A stretch of DNA of 64,000 bases, from positions 62,001-126,000 of the forward strand of contig CABRZR010000003.1 in the NCBI GenBank assembly GCA_902475535.1, given 5' to 3'. Source of the stretch: QAMH01 sp900556425. GTDB taxonomy: Bacteria; Actinomycetota; Coriobacteriia; Coriobacteriales; QAMH01. Numbering within the stretch: the first letter of the stretch is position 1; each line of letters starts with the position of its first letter. The translations under genes and the position numbers were made by a program. Shown here piece after piece: positions 52,916 to 63,568 of this stretch. Under the pieces are notes generated by a model. The model was not told the DNA's origin. It searched no databases and saw nothing but the letters and a program-made list of their open reading frames with translations.

Positions 52916-54787
52916 CTAGGATTGATACGCTGCGAGCACCTCGGCGCTGATGCTTTCCGCATCGAGTCCGAGCACTTCGAAGAGCTTGTCGACCGGACCT
53001 TGGGTCACGAAGGTGTCGGGAATACCGAAGCGCCTGACCGGACAACTCTCGCCCATGTCGGAAAGTAGCTCGAGCACGCCCGATCCGAATCCTCCCGTAA
53101 TGACGCCGTCCTCGAACGTGAAGATATGGCCCGTATGGGCGGCATCGCGCAACGCGTCGGCATCGATGGGCTTGGCCCAGCGCATGTCCCAGACGGAAAG
53201 CTCGACTCCCTGACGCGCGGCTGCCTCGGCAACCTCGCGCGCGATATCGACCATGCGACCCAAGGCGAGTAGTGCCCCATCGGCACCATCCCTGACCTTG
53301 ACGGCATGACCCTCCTGCCACGGCTCGCATGCATCCGAGGCGACGGGGGCGCTGCCGCGCGGATAGCGAATGGCCACGGGCCCTTCGAGCGCCATGGCGC
53401 AACGCAGCGCCATGCGCAGCTCCTCATCGTTGGAAGGGGCGAGGATGCGCATGTTGGGAATCATGCGCAGGTAGACAAGGTCGAAAACGCCATGATGCGT
53501 AGGGCCGTCATCACCCACGAGCCCCGCTCGATCAAGGCAGAAGACGACATGGGCCTTCTGCAGGCCGACATTGACGATAGCCTGGTCGATGGCACGTTGC
53601 ATGAAGGTTGAATAGATGGCGACGACGGGCTTCTTGCCGGCAAGCGCAAGCGAGCTTGCCATGCCAACGGCATGCTCCTCGGCTATGCCGACATCGAAGA
53701 AACGCTCGGGGTAGGCCTTCGCGAAAGCGGAAAGTCCCGTGCCGCTCGCCATCGCCGCCGTAATGGCGACAATTGACGGATCCTCCTTGGCGAGCTTGAT
53801 GAGCTCGTTGGAGAAGACCTGCGTCCAGGTGGGGTTCGCGTTCGATTTGGGTTTGGGCGTGCCCGACGCGATGTCGAAGGGGCCGACACCATGGAAGAGC
53901 GCGGGGTTCTTTTCGGCAGGACCATAGCCCTTGCCCTTCATCGTCACCGCATGGATGACAACGGGACCCTCGAGCGCCTTGGCATCGCGAAGGATCTCCT
54001 CAAGCGTCTGGATGTCGTGCCCGTCAACCGGACCGATATACGTGACGCCGAAGCCCTCGAGAAAGGTCGCTCCGGGAAGCACGAACTGCTTGAACGATTC
54101 CTTCGCGGCATTGCCGCCACGCATGAGCAGGCGCCCCAACGTGCCACTTGCGTTGAAGGCGTCCTCGACATGGTTGCGCAGCTGCGTGTACTGATCCGAC
54201 ATGCGCACCTTGGCGAGATAGGTCGAAAAGCCACCGACGTTGGGCGAGATGGACATGCCGTTATCGTTGAGCACGATCAGAAGTGGCGTATTGGCACGAC
54301 CGATGTCGTTGAGCGCCTCAAGCGCCATGCCGCCCGTGAACGAGGCATCACCGATGAGCGCGGCGATGGTCGCATCCGATCCGTCAAGGTCACGTGCAAG
54401 GGCATAGCCAAGCGCCGTCGAGAGCGAATCGGATGCATGGCCCGAATCGTGGGCATCGTACGCGCTTTCGGTAATCTTGGGAAATCCGGAAATGCCCTCG
54501 TACGTGCGCAAGGTCTTGAACTGCTTGCGCCGCCCCGTCAAGAGCTTGTGGGCGTACGCTTGATGGCCGACGTCGAAAACGAGACGGTCACGGGGGCAGT
54601 CAAGCACGCGATGCAGCGCGATGATGAGCTCGACGCTACCAAGCGATGGCGCAAGATGACCGCCGTGCAGCGATGTTGCCGCAATCATCTCGGCACGCAG
54701 CTCGAAGGCCAGACGATTAAGCTGTTCGTAGCTTAGATCAGCAAGGTCAGCGGGCGACTCTATCGTATCCAGAATCTTCTCAGTCAA
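52916..54787 (-). CDS. dxs: 1-deoxy-D-xylulose-5-phosphate synthase
   Basis: A ThDP enzyme that condenses pyruvate and glyceraldehyde 3-phosphate, the first MEP step. The 623 residues contain VFDVGHQAYAHKLLTGR, the ThDP motif GDASFTGGMALEALNDIG, FDVGIAEEHAVGMASSLALAG with the catalytic Glu and the C-terminal transketolase domain. The xseB-dxs-tlyA-nadK-recN order is seen in many Gram-positive genomes. Confidence 0.97.
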   Translation of the reverse strand: MTEKILDTIESPADLADLSYEQLNRLAFELRAEMIAATSLHGGHLAPSLGSVELIIALHRVLDCPRDRLVFDVGHQAYAHKLLTGRRKQFKTLRTYEGISGFPKITESAYDAHDSGHASDSLSTALGYALARDLDGSDATIAALIGDASFTGGMALEALNDIGRANTPLLIVLNDNGMSISPNVGGFSTYLAKVRMSDQYTQLRNHVEDAFNASGTLGRLLMRGGNAAKESFKQFVLPGATFLEGFGVTYIGPVDGHDIQTLEEILRDAKALEGPVVIHAVTMKGKGYGPAEKNPALFHGVGPFDIASGTPKPKSNANPTWTQVFSNELIKLAKEDPSIVAITAAMASGTGLSAFAKAYPERFFDVGIAEEHAVGMASSLALAGKKPVVAIYSTFMQRAIDQAIVNVGLQKAHVVFCLDRAGLVGDDGPTHHGVFDLVYLRMIPNMRILAPSNDEELRMALRCAMALEGPVAIRYPRGSAPVASDACEPWQEGHAVKVRDGADGALLALGRMVDIAREVAEAAARQGVELSVWDMRWAKPIDADALRDAAHTGHIFTFEDGVITGGFGSGVLELLSDMGESCPVRRFGIPDTFVTQGPVDKLFEVLGLDAESISAEVLAAYQS

Positions 54788-54807
54788 ATCCTGTCCGATC
54801 TTCGATG

Positions 54808-55050
54808 TTAGATCGTAATCTCGGGGCCCTCTTCTTGACCGGCTTCGACGACCTCGTTGGCCTCGGCAATCTCGGCCGCCGTGTAATCGGGCTTGTCGAT
54901 GAGCTCGGCACAGCGATTGCCCAGCCTGATAGCCTCCTCGTAGAGGTCGAGGCTCTTCTCGAGAGAGACGTCCTTGCTACGCACTTCAGAGACAATCTCA
55001 TCGAGCCGTGCTCGGACCTCGCCGAATGTTTCCTTGGAACTCTCTGACAT
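54808..55050 (-). CDS. xseB: Exodeoxyribonuclease VII small subunit
   Basis: The small subunit of ExoVII. The 80 residues contain the helical signature EVRARLDEIVSEVRSKDVSLEKSLDLYEEAIRLGNRC. A tail rich in acid residues follows. ATG 55050 has GAGG 7 bases upstream; an ATG at 55056 overlaps the nusB stop (ATGA) and is also possible. xseA, its usual partner, is not adjacent. Confidence 0.88.
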   Translation of the reverse strand: MSESSKETFGEVRARLDEIVSEVRSKDVSLEKSLDLYEEAIRLGNRCAELIDKPDYTAAEIAEANEVVEAGQEEGPEITI

Positions 55051-55052
55051 CG

Positions 55053-55574
55053 TCATACCTCATCTACCGAAGCGTGCGAAGTAAGCGCATTCGCATCGAG
55101 ATGAGCGGCTTCCTCGCCGCAGACCTCGCTCGCAATGCGGCCCAGGACGCCGTTCACGAACTTCGGGGACTCGTCGGTCCCGAAAGCCTTTGCCAGCTCG
55201 ACGGCCTCGTTGATGGCAACACCCGTGGGAATCTCATCGCAATAGAGAATCTCATACGTGGCAATGCGAATGATGTTGCGATCGACGATGGGCATGCGCT
55301 CGAGCGTCCAGTTCTCGGCTGTCGACCCGATACGCTCGTCGAGCTCGTCGATATGATCGGCGATGCCGTTGACCAACGTTGAGGCATAGGTGACGAGGTC
55401 AACGCCCACAAGGTCAGCATCGCTTACGCCCTGCGGGCACTCGGGAACGAGCAAGAGCTCGGTCTCGTTACCGCCGGCAACCTGATCAAGCGGAAGACCC
55501 GTGAGCTCACCGGTATAGAGCAGCTGCAATGCCTCACGGCGGGCAGCCGTGTGTTCATGCCGAAGTGCGGCCAT
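55053..55574 (-). CDS. nusB: Transcription antitermination factor NusB
   Basis: Binds boxA RNA in rRNA antitermination. The 173 residues have the all-helical NusB fold, starting RHEHTAARREALQLLYTGELTG and ending with VPTGVAINEAVELAKAFGTDESPKFVNGVLGRIA (the PTGVAINEAVELAK region is the family signature). The C-terminus is longer than usual by about 25 residues. It is followed by xseB and preceded by the Asp23 gene. Confidence 0.94.
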   Translation of the reverse strand: MAALRHEHTAARREALQLLYTGELTGLPLDQVAGGNETELLLVPECPQGVSDADLVGVDLVTYASTLVNGIADHIDELDERIGSTAENWTLERMPIVDRNIIRIATYEILYCDEIPTGVAINEAVELAKAFGTDESPKFVNGVLGRIASEVCGEEAAHLDANALTSHASVDEV

Positions 55575-55581
55575 GGCTCGC

Positions 55582-55950
55582 CTACGCCTCGAAAGAGAGC
55601 GCGTCTACGTGCACGTCGACAGACGTCACCGTGACGCCAATCTGGGCAGCGAGCGCATCGACGATGGCCTTGCGTACGTTCTCGGCAATCTCGACGAGCC
55701 GGTAGCCGTAATACGCCTGAATGGAGATGGTGACGGCGACTTGTTTATCGCCAAGCGGCTCGATGCGTATGCCGTTGGTGGGGATGGCATTGCCCGCATT
55801 GAAGGCCGAGCGGATGGTCGAGATGGCACCGGCAGTGCCCACGCCGGCAACGCCGGGAACCTCTGCTGCGGCAAGCGAGATGATGGTCTCGACAACACCG
55901 GGAGCTATGGTGATGCCGTCAATCACGTAGCCTTGGTCGATTTCCTTCAC
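55582..55950 (-). CDS. Asp23/Gls24-family envelope stress protein
   Basis: The 122 residues contain DGITIAPGVVETIISLAAAEVPGVAGVG, the family signature region, and a C-terminal VTVTSVDVHVDALSF. In staphylococci Asp23 lies at the membrane and affects envelope stress. Here it sits between accC and nusB. The start is GTG at 55950, overlapping the accC stop (GTGA), with GGGGGA upstream. Confidence 0.85.
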   Translation of the reverse strand: MKEIDQGYVIDGITIAPGVVETIISLAAAEVPGVAGVGTAGAISTIRSAFNAGNAIPTNGIRIEPLGDKQVAVTISIQAYYGYRLVEIAENVRKAIVDALAAQIGVTVTSVDVHVDALSFEA

Positions 55951-57302
55951 AGCTGTCCCCCATTCGTTTCGGTTTCGATGAAGTCCGTGTACACCATACC
56001 TGAGTTAAACGTCGCGTTATCGAGCACGCGGCGATGGAAGGGTATCGTCGTGGCGACACCCTCGATGACGAACTCGTCAAGGGCACGCTTGCCACGTGCA
56101 ATGGCCTCCTCGCGCGTGTCACCCCATACGATGAGCTTTGCCATGAGCGAATCATAGGTGGGAGGAACTGCATCGCCAGCACGCAGGTGCGTGTCGACGC
56201 GCACGCCCGGACCACCCGGCATGTCGAAACGCGTGATGGTCCCCGGGCAAGGCCGGAAATCATGCGCTGGATTCTCCGCGTTGATGCGAAACTCGATGGC
56301 ACAGGCCTTCGGCGACATCGGTGCGAGATCCGCACAGGTAATGGGATCACCCGAAGCGACGATAAGCTGCTGCTTGATGATGTCGACACCGGTGATCTGC
56401 TCGGAAACCGGATGCTCGACCTGGACGCGCGTGTTCATCTCCATGAAGTAGAAGCTGCCGTCCGTGTCGAGCAGGAACTCGATGGTGCCGGCATTGACGT
56501 ATCCCACGCCGCGTACCGCCTTGAGTGCGGCCTCGCCCATCGCCTGGCGCGTCTCCTCGTCGATGACGGGGCAAGGAGCCTCTTCGATGAGCTTCTGGTG
56601 ACGACGCTGAATCGAGCAATCGCGCTCGCAGAGGTGCATGGCGTTGCCGTGCGTGTCGGCGATGATCTGTATTTCCACATGACGCGGACGGCGGATGAGC
56701 TTCTCGAGATAGACCTCGTCGTTGCCGAAGGCGTTGGCCGCCTCGGTGCGCGCGGCGACGAACATCTTCTCGAGCTCCTCGTCGTCGTTTGCCTCGCGCA
56801 TGCCCTTACCACCGCCACCAGCCGATGCCTTGATGAGCACGGGGTAGCCGACTTCGTGGGCAAACACGCGTGCCTCCTCGACGGTATCGACGGGGCCATC
56901 GCTGCCGGGCACCGTGGGGACGCCAAGCTCCTTCATCGTCGCCTTTGCCGCCGCCTTGTTGCCGAGCGAATCGATGCACTCGGGCGACGGGCCGATGAAG
57001 ATGATGTCGTTATCGGCACAGGCACGGGCGAAATCGGCGTTCTCCGAAAGGAAGCCATAGCCCGGATGGATGGCCTGCGCACCGGTGATCTTGGCGGCCG
57101 CGATGATATTGGGGATGTTGAGGTACGAGAGCGCGGACGGCGCCGGGCCGATGCAGACGCTCTCGTCTGCCATCTCGACAGCGCGCGTGTCACGATCTGC
57201 CTCCGAGTACACGACGACGCACTTGATGCCGAGCTCATGTGCGGCACGCACGACGCGCAGGGCGATTTCGCCACGATTGGCGATGAGAATCTTGTCAAGC
57301 AT
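55947..57302 (-). CDS. accC: Biotin carboxylase
   Basis: Carboxylates the biotin on the carrier protein with ATP and bicarbonate. The 451 residues contain the N-terminal KILIANRGEIALRVVRAAHELG, the ATP-grasp GGGGKGMREAN, the EAPCPVIDEETR loop and FLLDTDGSFYFMEMNTRVQVEHPVSE with the catalytic Glu. It stands directly downstream of the carboxyltransferase-biotin carrier gene (18 bases). Together they may form a two-subunit pyruvate carboxylase, and AccC may also serve acetyl-CoA carboxylase. Confidence 0.95.
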   Translation of the reverse strand: MLDKILIANRGEIALRVVRAAHELGIKCVVVYSEADRDTRAVEMADESVCIGPAPSALSYLNIPNIIAAAKITGAQAIHPGYGFLSENADFARACADNDIIFIGPSPECIDSLGNKAAAKATMKELGVPTVPGSDGPVDTVEEARVFAHEVGYPVLIKASAGGGGKGMREANDDEELEKMFVAARTEAANAFGNDEVYLEKLIRRPRHVEIQIIADTHGNAMHLCERDCSIQRRHQKLIEEAPCPVIDEETRQAMGEAALKAVRGVGYVNAGTIEFLLDTDGSFYFMEMNTRVQVEHPVSEQITGVDIIKQQLIVASGDPITCADLAPMSPKACAIEFRINAENPAHDFRPCPGTITRFDMPGGPGVRVDTHLRAGDAVPPTYDSLMAKLIVWGDTREEAIARGKRALDEFVIEGVATTIPFHRRVLDNATFNSGMVYTDFIETETNGGQL

Positions 57303-57320
57303 TCGCGACCTGAGCCTTTC

Positions 57321-59177
<1,857 letters not shown>

Positions 59178-59285
59178 GTATCGCCTCCTTTTCTCAAGTT
59201 GCATGGGCTCGCGTGAACCCAGGTTTAGCTATAGAGCCTTTGATTATATACGAAGCAGCAGCGCTTGTGCGCACGGATGACTTGA

Positions 59286-59391
59286 GATGACATGGAAGGG
59301 GCATCGCCTCGACGGTCGCTTCCCGACAGCCCGCTTCGCGGTCTTTACGGCGCGCTCCCTTAGACCTCGGCTCTACCCCTGCCATGTCATC
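59286..59391. other. Long stem-loop upstream of the carboxyltransferase gene
   Basis: GATGACATGG-AAGGGG at 59286-59301 pairs with CCCCT-G-CCATGTCATC at 59376-59391 (15 of 16). The 74-base interior contains further short stems, e.g. CCGC-TTC-GCGG and GGTCT/AGACC. It lies between coaD and the carboxyltransferase gene, about 110 bases before the start codon of the latter. It may be a leader RNA, a terminator of coaD or a mobile palindrome. Confidence 0.55.
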
Positions 59392-59423
59392 ATCCGCGTC
59401 AAGGAGTCAGACCTCTTGACACC

Positions 59424-59906
59424 CTATTTCAGGCGCTTGGCAAGGGCCTCGCCCACGATTGGGGGAACGATGCCTTCGGTGCTGCCTCCCAACGAGGCGA
59501 GCTCCTTGGCAATAGACGAGGAGACGTACATGTAATCGGGGGATGACATGACGAAGAGGGTCTCCAGCTCGGGAGCAAGGCGGAAGTTGAGCATGGCCAT
59601 CTGGAACTCGTACTCGAAGTCCGTCGTCGCACGCAGGCCCTTGACGATGGCGGTGGCACCAATGGAAGCCGCGAAATCAACGAGTAGGTTATCGAAGCCG
59701 ACGACCTCGACATTGGCGAACTCTGCCGTAACCTCGCGAGCAAGCTCGATGCGCTCGTCGAGCGTGAAAAGCGTTCCGCCACGCTTGCCCTGCGATGCGG
59801 CAACACCGACGATGACTTCATCGGCCATGCAGCTCGCGCGTCGAATGACGTCCAGGTGGCCAAAGGTGATGGGGTCGAAGGTTCCGGGAACCAAGAGCTT
59901 ATGCAT
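59424..59906 (-). CDS. coaD: Phosphopantetheine adenylyltransferase
   Basis: Makes dephospho-CoA from 4'-phosphopantetheine and ATP. The 160 residues begin MHKLLVPGTFDPITFGHLDVIRRA, with the TxxH motif, and contain VKGLRATTDFEYEFQMAMLN and PDYMYVSSSIAKELASLGG. The start at ATG 59906 lies 3 bases after the rsmD stop, with GAGGA about 8 bases upstream. The order recG-rsmD-coaD is widespread. Confidence 0.97.
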   Translation of the reverse strand: MHKLLVPGTFDPITFGHLDVIRRASCMADEVIVGVAASQGKRGGTLFTLDERIELAREVTAEFANVEVVGFDNLLVDFAASIGATAIVKGLRATTDFEYEFQMAMLNFRLAPELETLFVMSSPDYMYVSSSIAKELASLGGSTEGIVPPIVGEALAKRLK

Positions 59907-59908
59907 GC

Positions 59909-60502
59909 CTAATCCTCGCGATCGTGGAACTTCAGGTATGTCACACCGATTTTGCCATATTTCTTCTGGCCATCGAGCACGAAGCGCCTGTCCATGACGA
60001 ACTCTTCGGCAACGGCCTCCTTGCTTTGCAGCGCATGTTCGTAGACGATGACACACCCATGGGCGAGCTTCCCGTAATCAATGAGCTCACCGAGCAGTTC
60101 GTGGACACGCGCTGGTCCCTCGGCATAGGGCGGATCAAGCAGGACGAGCCCGAAGGGACCATTGGATGCAAGCTGCGCAGCAGCATCGAAGCTATCGGTG
60201 GCAACGACGCGCACGCGTGGCGCCTTCAGGGAAAGGGAGGCGAGATTGTGCTCGAGTACGTCACGGGCGGCACGGTCACGCTCGATGAAGGTGCAGCCGT
60301 GCGCACCACGCGAAAGCGCCTCGATACCCAAAGCGCCGCTGCCCGCAAAAGCATCGAGCACGTCCACGTCGGCAAGCTCGGGCAGACGCGAGTAGATGGA
60401 CGAGAAGATGGACTCGCGCACGCGATCGGTCGTCGGACGCGTCGTCTTCTCGCTCGGGCTTTCGATGATGCGGCCCTTGAACTCGCCAGCGATAATGCGC
60501 AT
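59909..60502 (-). CDS. rsmD: 16S rRNA (guanine-966-N2)-methyltransferase
   Basis: Methylates G966. The 197 residues begin MRIIAGEFKGRIIESP, with TRPTTDRVRESIFSSI, the SAM loop VLDAFAGSGALGIEALSRGA and the catalytic LLDPPYAEG (NPPY-type). I start at ATG 60502, 1 base after the recG stop; the open frame to 60748 lies inside recG and is a shadow. It is coupled to recG and coaD. Confidence 0.95.
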   Translation of the reverse strand: MRIIAGEFKGRIIESPSEKTTRPTTDRVRESIFSSIYSRLPELADVDVLDAFAGSGALGIEALSRGAHGCTFIERDRAARDVLEHNLASLSLKAPRVRVVATDSFDAAAQLASNGPFGLVLLDPPYAEGPARVHELLGELIDYGKLAHGCVIVYEHALQSKEAVAEEFVMDRRFVLDGQKKYGKIGVTYLKFHDRED

Positions 60503-60503
60503 G

Positions 60504-62663
60504 CTACGCTCCCCTGCTCGTCGTCTCGTCCAGATTTGCGAATGTCCGCTCGATGTCGGCGGCAAGCGCCTTGTGCTCGGCTGCGACGAGGTCCGGGTCG
60601 GCATCAAGAATCTCGAGCGCGTCTGCATGCGCGCAGGCGATGAGCTGCGCGTCATCGATAACGTTGACGAGCTTGAGCGTCTCGGCACCATGTTGCCTGC
60701 TTCCGAGCACGTCTCCTTCGTGGCGCGTACGCAAATCTGCCTCCGCAAGCTCGAAGCCGTCCGTCGTACTCACGAAGGCATCGAGGCGTGCCCGCATGTC
60801 GACATCATCCTTGCCGGGGTCTGCCACGAGAAAGACCGTCCCCGGATGCTTGCCACGCCCCACACGTCCACGCAACTGATGCAACTGCGAGAGACCGAAG
60901 CGCTCGGCATCCTCTATGAGCATCATCGTCGCATTGGGAACGTCTACGCCTACCTCGACGACCGTCGTAGCAACGAGCACGTCAATATCGCCCACATTGA
61001 AGGCATCCATGGCCCGCTGCTTCTCCTCCGCGCTCATGCGACCCGTGAGCAACCCGACGCGGTAGCCCGCGAAGACGTCACGCTGCAGACGAGCAGCTTC
61101 CTCCTCGGCGGCCTTGGGATCGGAGATATCGCTCCCACTCGCGAGCGAGGCAAGGAGCGATCCGTCCTCGATGCGCTCCGCCCTGCGTTCGCGCGTCAAA
61201 CCCACGAGCGGGCAGATGACATAGGCCTGCCGTCCTTGCGCGAGAGCCTCCTTGATTGCCTCGTAGGCCCTTCCCCGCGCGTCGCGCGAGATGAGCTCCG
61301 TATGCGTTGGCTGAACGTTACCCGGGCGCGTACGTATGTAGCTCGTCTCGAGGTCACCGTATAGGGTGAGCGCAAGCGTGCGCGGGATGGGGGTAGCCGT
61401 CATGACGAGCAAGTCGCAGCCTGGCCCCTTCATGCGCAAAGCCGCACGCTGGTTGACGCCGAAGCGATGCTGTTCGTCGATGATGACGAGCGAGAGGCGT
61501 GCGAAATTCACCGTGGGCTCGATGAGGGCATGTGTCCCGAAGAGCACTTGGAGCGTACCATCTTGCGCCTCCTCCAGGAGCCGCTCGCGCTCCTCGGGAT
61601 CGGTCGCCCCCGTAAGGATGCCCCAGCTGATGTGCGCCGCATCGAAGAGCGGACCGAGCTTGCTCGCATACTGGCGCGCCAGCACCTCGGTCGGTGCCAT
61701 CATGGCCGCCTGGCACCCGCTGTCGGCACTGAGCGCCAAGGCAAAGGCCGCAACGATGGTCTTGCCCGTACCGACATCTCCCAGGAGCATTCGATTCATG
61801 CTGCGCGGTGCGGTCATATCATCCACGATGTCTGCGATGGCCTGCTCTTGCTCGCTTGTGAGCGTATACGGGAGCTGTGCACGCAGCTCATCCATCCGTT
61901 GCCCTGGCACATGGGCAGTCGGCTCGCCATCGCGTGTCTCGGCACGGCGCAAGCGCATCATCTCGATTTGCAGGCACAGGACCTCTTCGTAAGCCAAGCG
62001 CTTGCGAGCCTGAAGCATCTGCGTACGGTTTTCGGGAAAGTGAATCTGGCGCAGAGCCGCCTTCTTACCGATGAGCTTGTGTTTAAGCCGCAGGGCAACG
62101 GGAAGCGGGTCGCTCATATCCGCCGTCTGCTCAAGCGCGTTTGCGATGAAGCGGCGCATCCACGTTGTCGAGATGCCCTCGGTAGCTGGGTGCACGGCGA
62201 GCATTTGGACAAGGCGCGTCTGCTCCTGGCCCGGTTCGCCCAAGAAGGCGACGTAGGGATTGGCCATGCGCTTGAACCCGTACTCGAACGCGACCTTCCC
62301 CGAAAACGCGACGCGCATGCCACGCTCGAACTTGGCAGCCATCCAGGGCTGCCTGAACCAGGTGGCGATGATGACGCCCGTACCGTCGAAGACGGATACT
62401 TCGAGGATGTGCAGACGCCTGCGCGGCTGTTTCTCGACGACCTCATCGACCGTGCCCACGACGGTCACGAACTGGCCGATGGGAGCGCGGGCAGCTGTCT
62501 CGACGTTGGAAAGGTCTATGTAGCGGCGTGGGTAGTTCTCGAGCAGTCCCCGCACCGTTGAGATACCGAGCTTGGAGAGGTTCTTCGCGCGTGCAGGACT
62601 CACAGCGCGTATCTTGCCGACGTCGCAATCAAGCAGAAAGTCGGAATCCCCGCGTGAAGTCAT
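60504..62663 (-). CDS. recG: ATP-dependent DNA helicase RecG
   Basis: A branch-migration helicase for stalled forks and Holliday junctions. The 719 residues have the N-terminal wedge OB domain (about 60-200), then motif I GDVGTGKTIVAAFAL, motif II IIDEQHRFGVNQR, motif III MTATPIPRTLAL and motifs V and VI VLVATTVVEVGVDVPNATMM, QLRGRVGRG. The start overlaps the degV stop by 1 base (TAATG). Confidence 0.97.
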   Translation of the reverse strand: MTSRGDSDFLLDCDVGKIRAVSPARAKNLSKLGISTVRGLLENYPRRYIDLSNVETAARAPIGQFVTVVGTVDEVVEKQPRRRLHILEVSVFDGTGVIIATWFRQPWMAAKFERGMRVAFSGKVAFEYGFKRMANPYVAFLGEPGQEQTRLVQMLAVHPATEGISTTWMRRFIANALEQTADMSDPLPVALRLKHKLIGKKAALRQIHFPENRTQMLQARKRLAYEEVLCLQIEMMRLRRAETRDGEPTAHVPGQRMDELRAQLPYTLTSEQEQAIADIVDDMTAPRSMNRMLLGDVGTGKTIVAAFALALSADSGCQAAMMAPTEVLARQYASKLGPLFDAAHISWGILTGATDPEERERLLEEAQDGTLQVLFGTHALIEPTVNFARLSLVIIDEQHRFGVNQRAALRMKGPGCDLLVMTATPIPRTLALTLYGDLETSYIRTRPGNVQPTHTELISRDARGRAYEAIKEALAQGRQAYVICPLVGLTRERRAERIEDGSLLASLASGSDISDPKAAEEEAARLQRDVFAGYRVGLLTGRMSAEEKQRAMDAFNVGDIDVLVATTVVEVGVDVPNATMMLIEDAERFGLSQLHQLRGRVGRGKHPGTVFLVADPGKDDVDMRARLDAFVSTTDGFELAEADLRTRHEGDVLGSRQHGAETLKLVNVIDDAQLIACAHADALEILDADPDLVAAEHKALAADIERTFANLDETTSRGA

Positions 62664-63550
62664 TATGCAAGCCCCAGCACCCGCTCGTCTTGCGGGATGT
62701 AGGCAAAGCCGAAGCAGCCGGTCGAGACATGCGTCGTGATGACAGGACCAACCATGCGCACGCCGACCTCAACCAGCTTGATGCCCGCCTCAATCATGGC
62801 CTCGCGCAACTCGTCAACACCGCCCATGTTGCGCGTGTGGGCAAAACAGCACTCGAGTGGCCCGAGGTGCTCTTCGAGCTCCTTGTAACGCTGCACGAGC
62901 TTGGTGATAGCGCGCTTGGGTGACTTGGCCTTGCCGAACATCTCGACCTCGCCTTCCGGGTCGACCGTGAGGAGCGGCTTGATCTTGAGCAGGGCCGCGG
63001 CAAGGCCGGTCGCCTTTCCGGTACGCCCCCCCTTGACGAGATTGCGAAGCTTATCGAGCATGAAGCAGATGCTCGTCTTGCCTTCGAGATCATGAGCGGC
63101 CTCGACGAGCTCCTCGAAGCTCAGGCCATATTCGCGCAGCTGCGCAATGCGGCGCACGAAGAGGTATTGAGCAACGGTATTGCAATGCGTGTCGATGACC
63201 TCGACGGGGATGGGAGCGCTCTCGGCAGCCATGCGAGCAGTGTGGACGGTTCCCGACATACGCGACGAGATGTGCAAAGAAATCACATGCGTGTAGCCGG
63301 CAAGGGAAAGGTCGGTGTAGAGCTGGGCAAAGTCAAGCAGCGGCGGCATGGACGTCGAGGGCAGCTTGTCACAATCGACGATGTAATCGTAGAAGGCCTC
63401 GATATTCTCGATGGTGTTGTCCTCGGGGAAATGCGTGCCGTCAGGCTCGATGACCTTGAGGTGCACACACTTGACGCCAAGTTCGGCAAGCTCAGCATCC
63501 GACGCATCGCAAGCGTTGTCGGTCACGATTGCTATCTTCTCCATCTGCAT
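62663..63550 (-). CDS. DegV-family fatty-acid-binding protein
   Basis: A FakB-type carrier of 295 residues. It contains AIVTDNACDAS, HISSRMSGTVHTARMAA with the fatty-acid-binding Ser/Thr and the conserved GGRTGKATGLAAALLKIKPLLTV. It presents fatty acids to the kinase FakA, which is encoded directly upstream. The start is ATG 63550, with ATG 63544 (MEKIAIVTD) as an alternative. The stop overlaps the recG start. Confidence 0.9.
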   Translation of the reverse strand: MQMEKIAIVTDNACDASDAELAELGVKCVHLKVIEPDGTHFPEDNTIENIEAFYDYIVDCDKLPSTSMPPLLDFAQLYTDLSLAGYTHVISLHISSRMSGTVHTARMAAESAPIPVEVIDTHCNTVAQYLFVRRIAQLREYGLSFEELVEAAHDLEGKTSICFMLDKLRNLVKGGRTGKATGLAAALLKIKPLLTVDPEGEVEMFGKAKSPKRAITKLVQRYKELEEHLGPLECCFAHTRNMGGVDELREAMIEAGIKLVEVGVRMVGPVITTHVSTGCFGFAYIPQDERVLGLA

Positions 63551-63568
63551 CTCCTACATCACCTGCGC

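Noticed and set aside
50922..52919. A 665-codon frame opposite recN, nadK and tlyA
   Set aside because: It covers three recognised genes on the minus strand; no domain of its own.
59222..59420. Known riboswitch or T-box before the carboxyltransferase gene
   Set aside because: No T-box sequence or known riboswitch core could be recognised; only the long stem-loop is supported.
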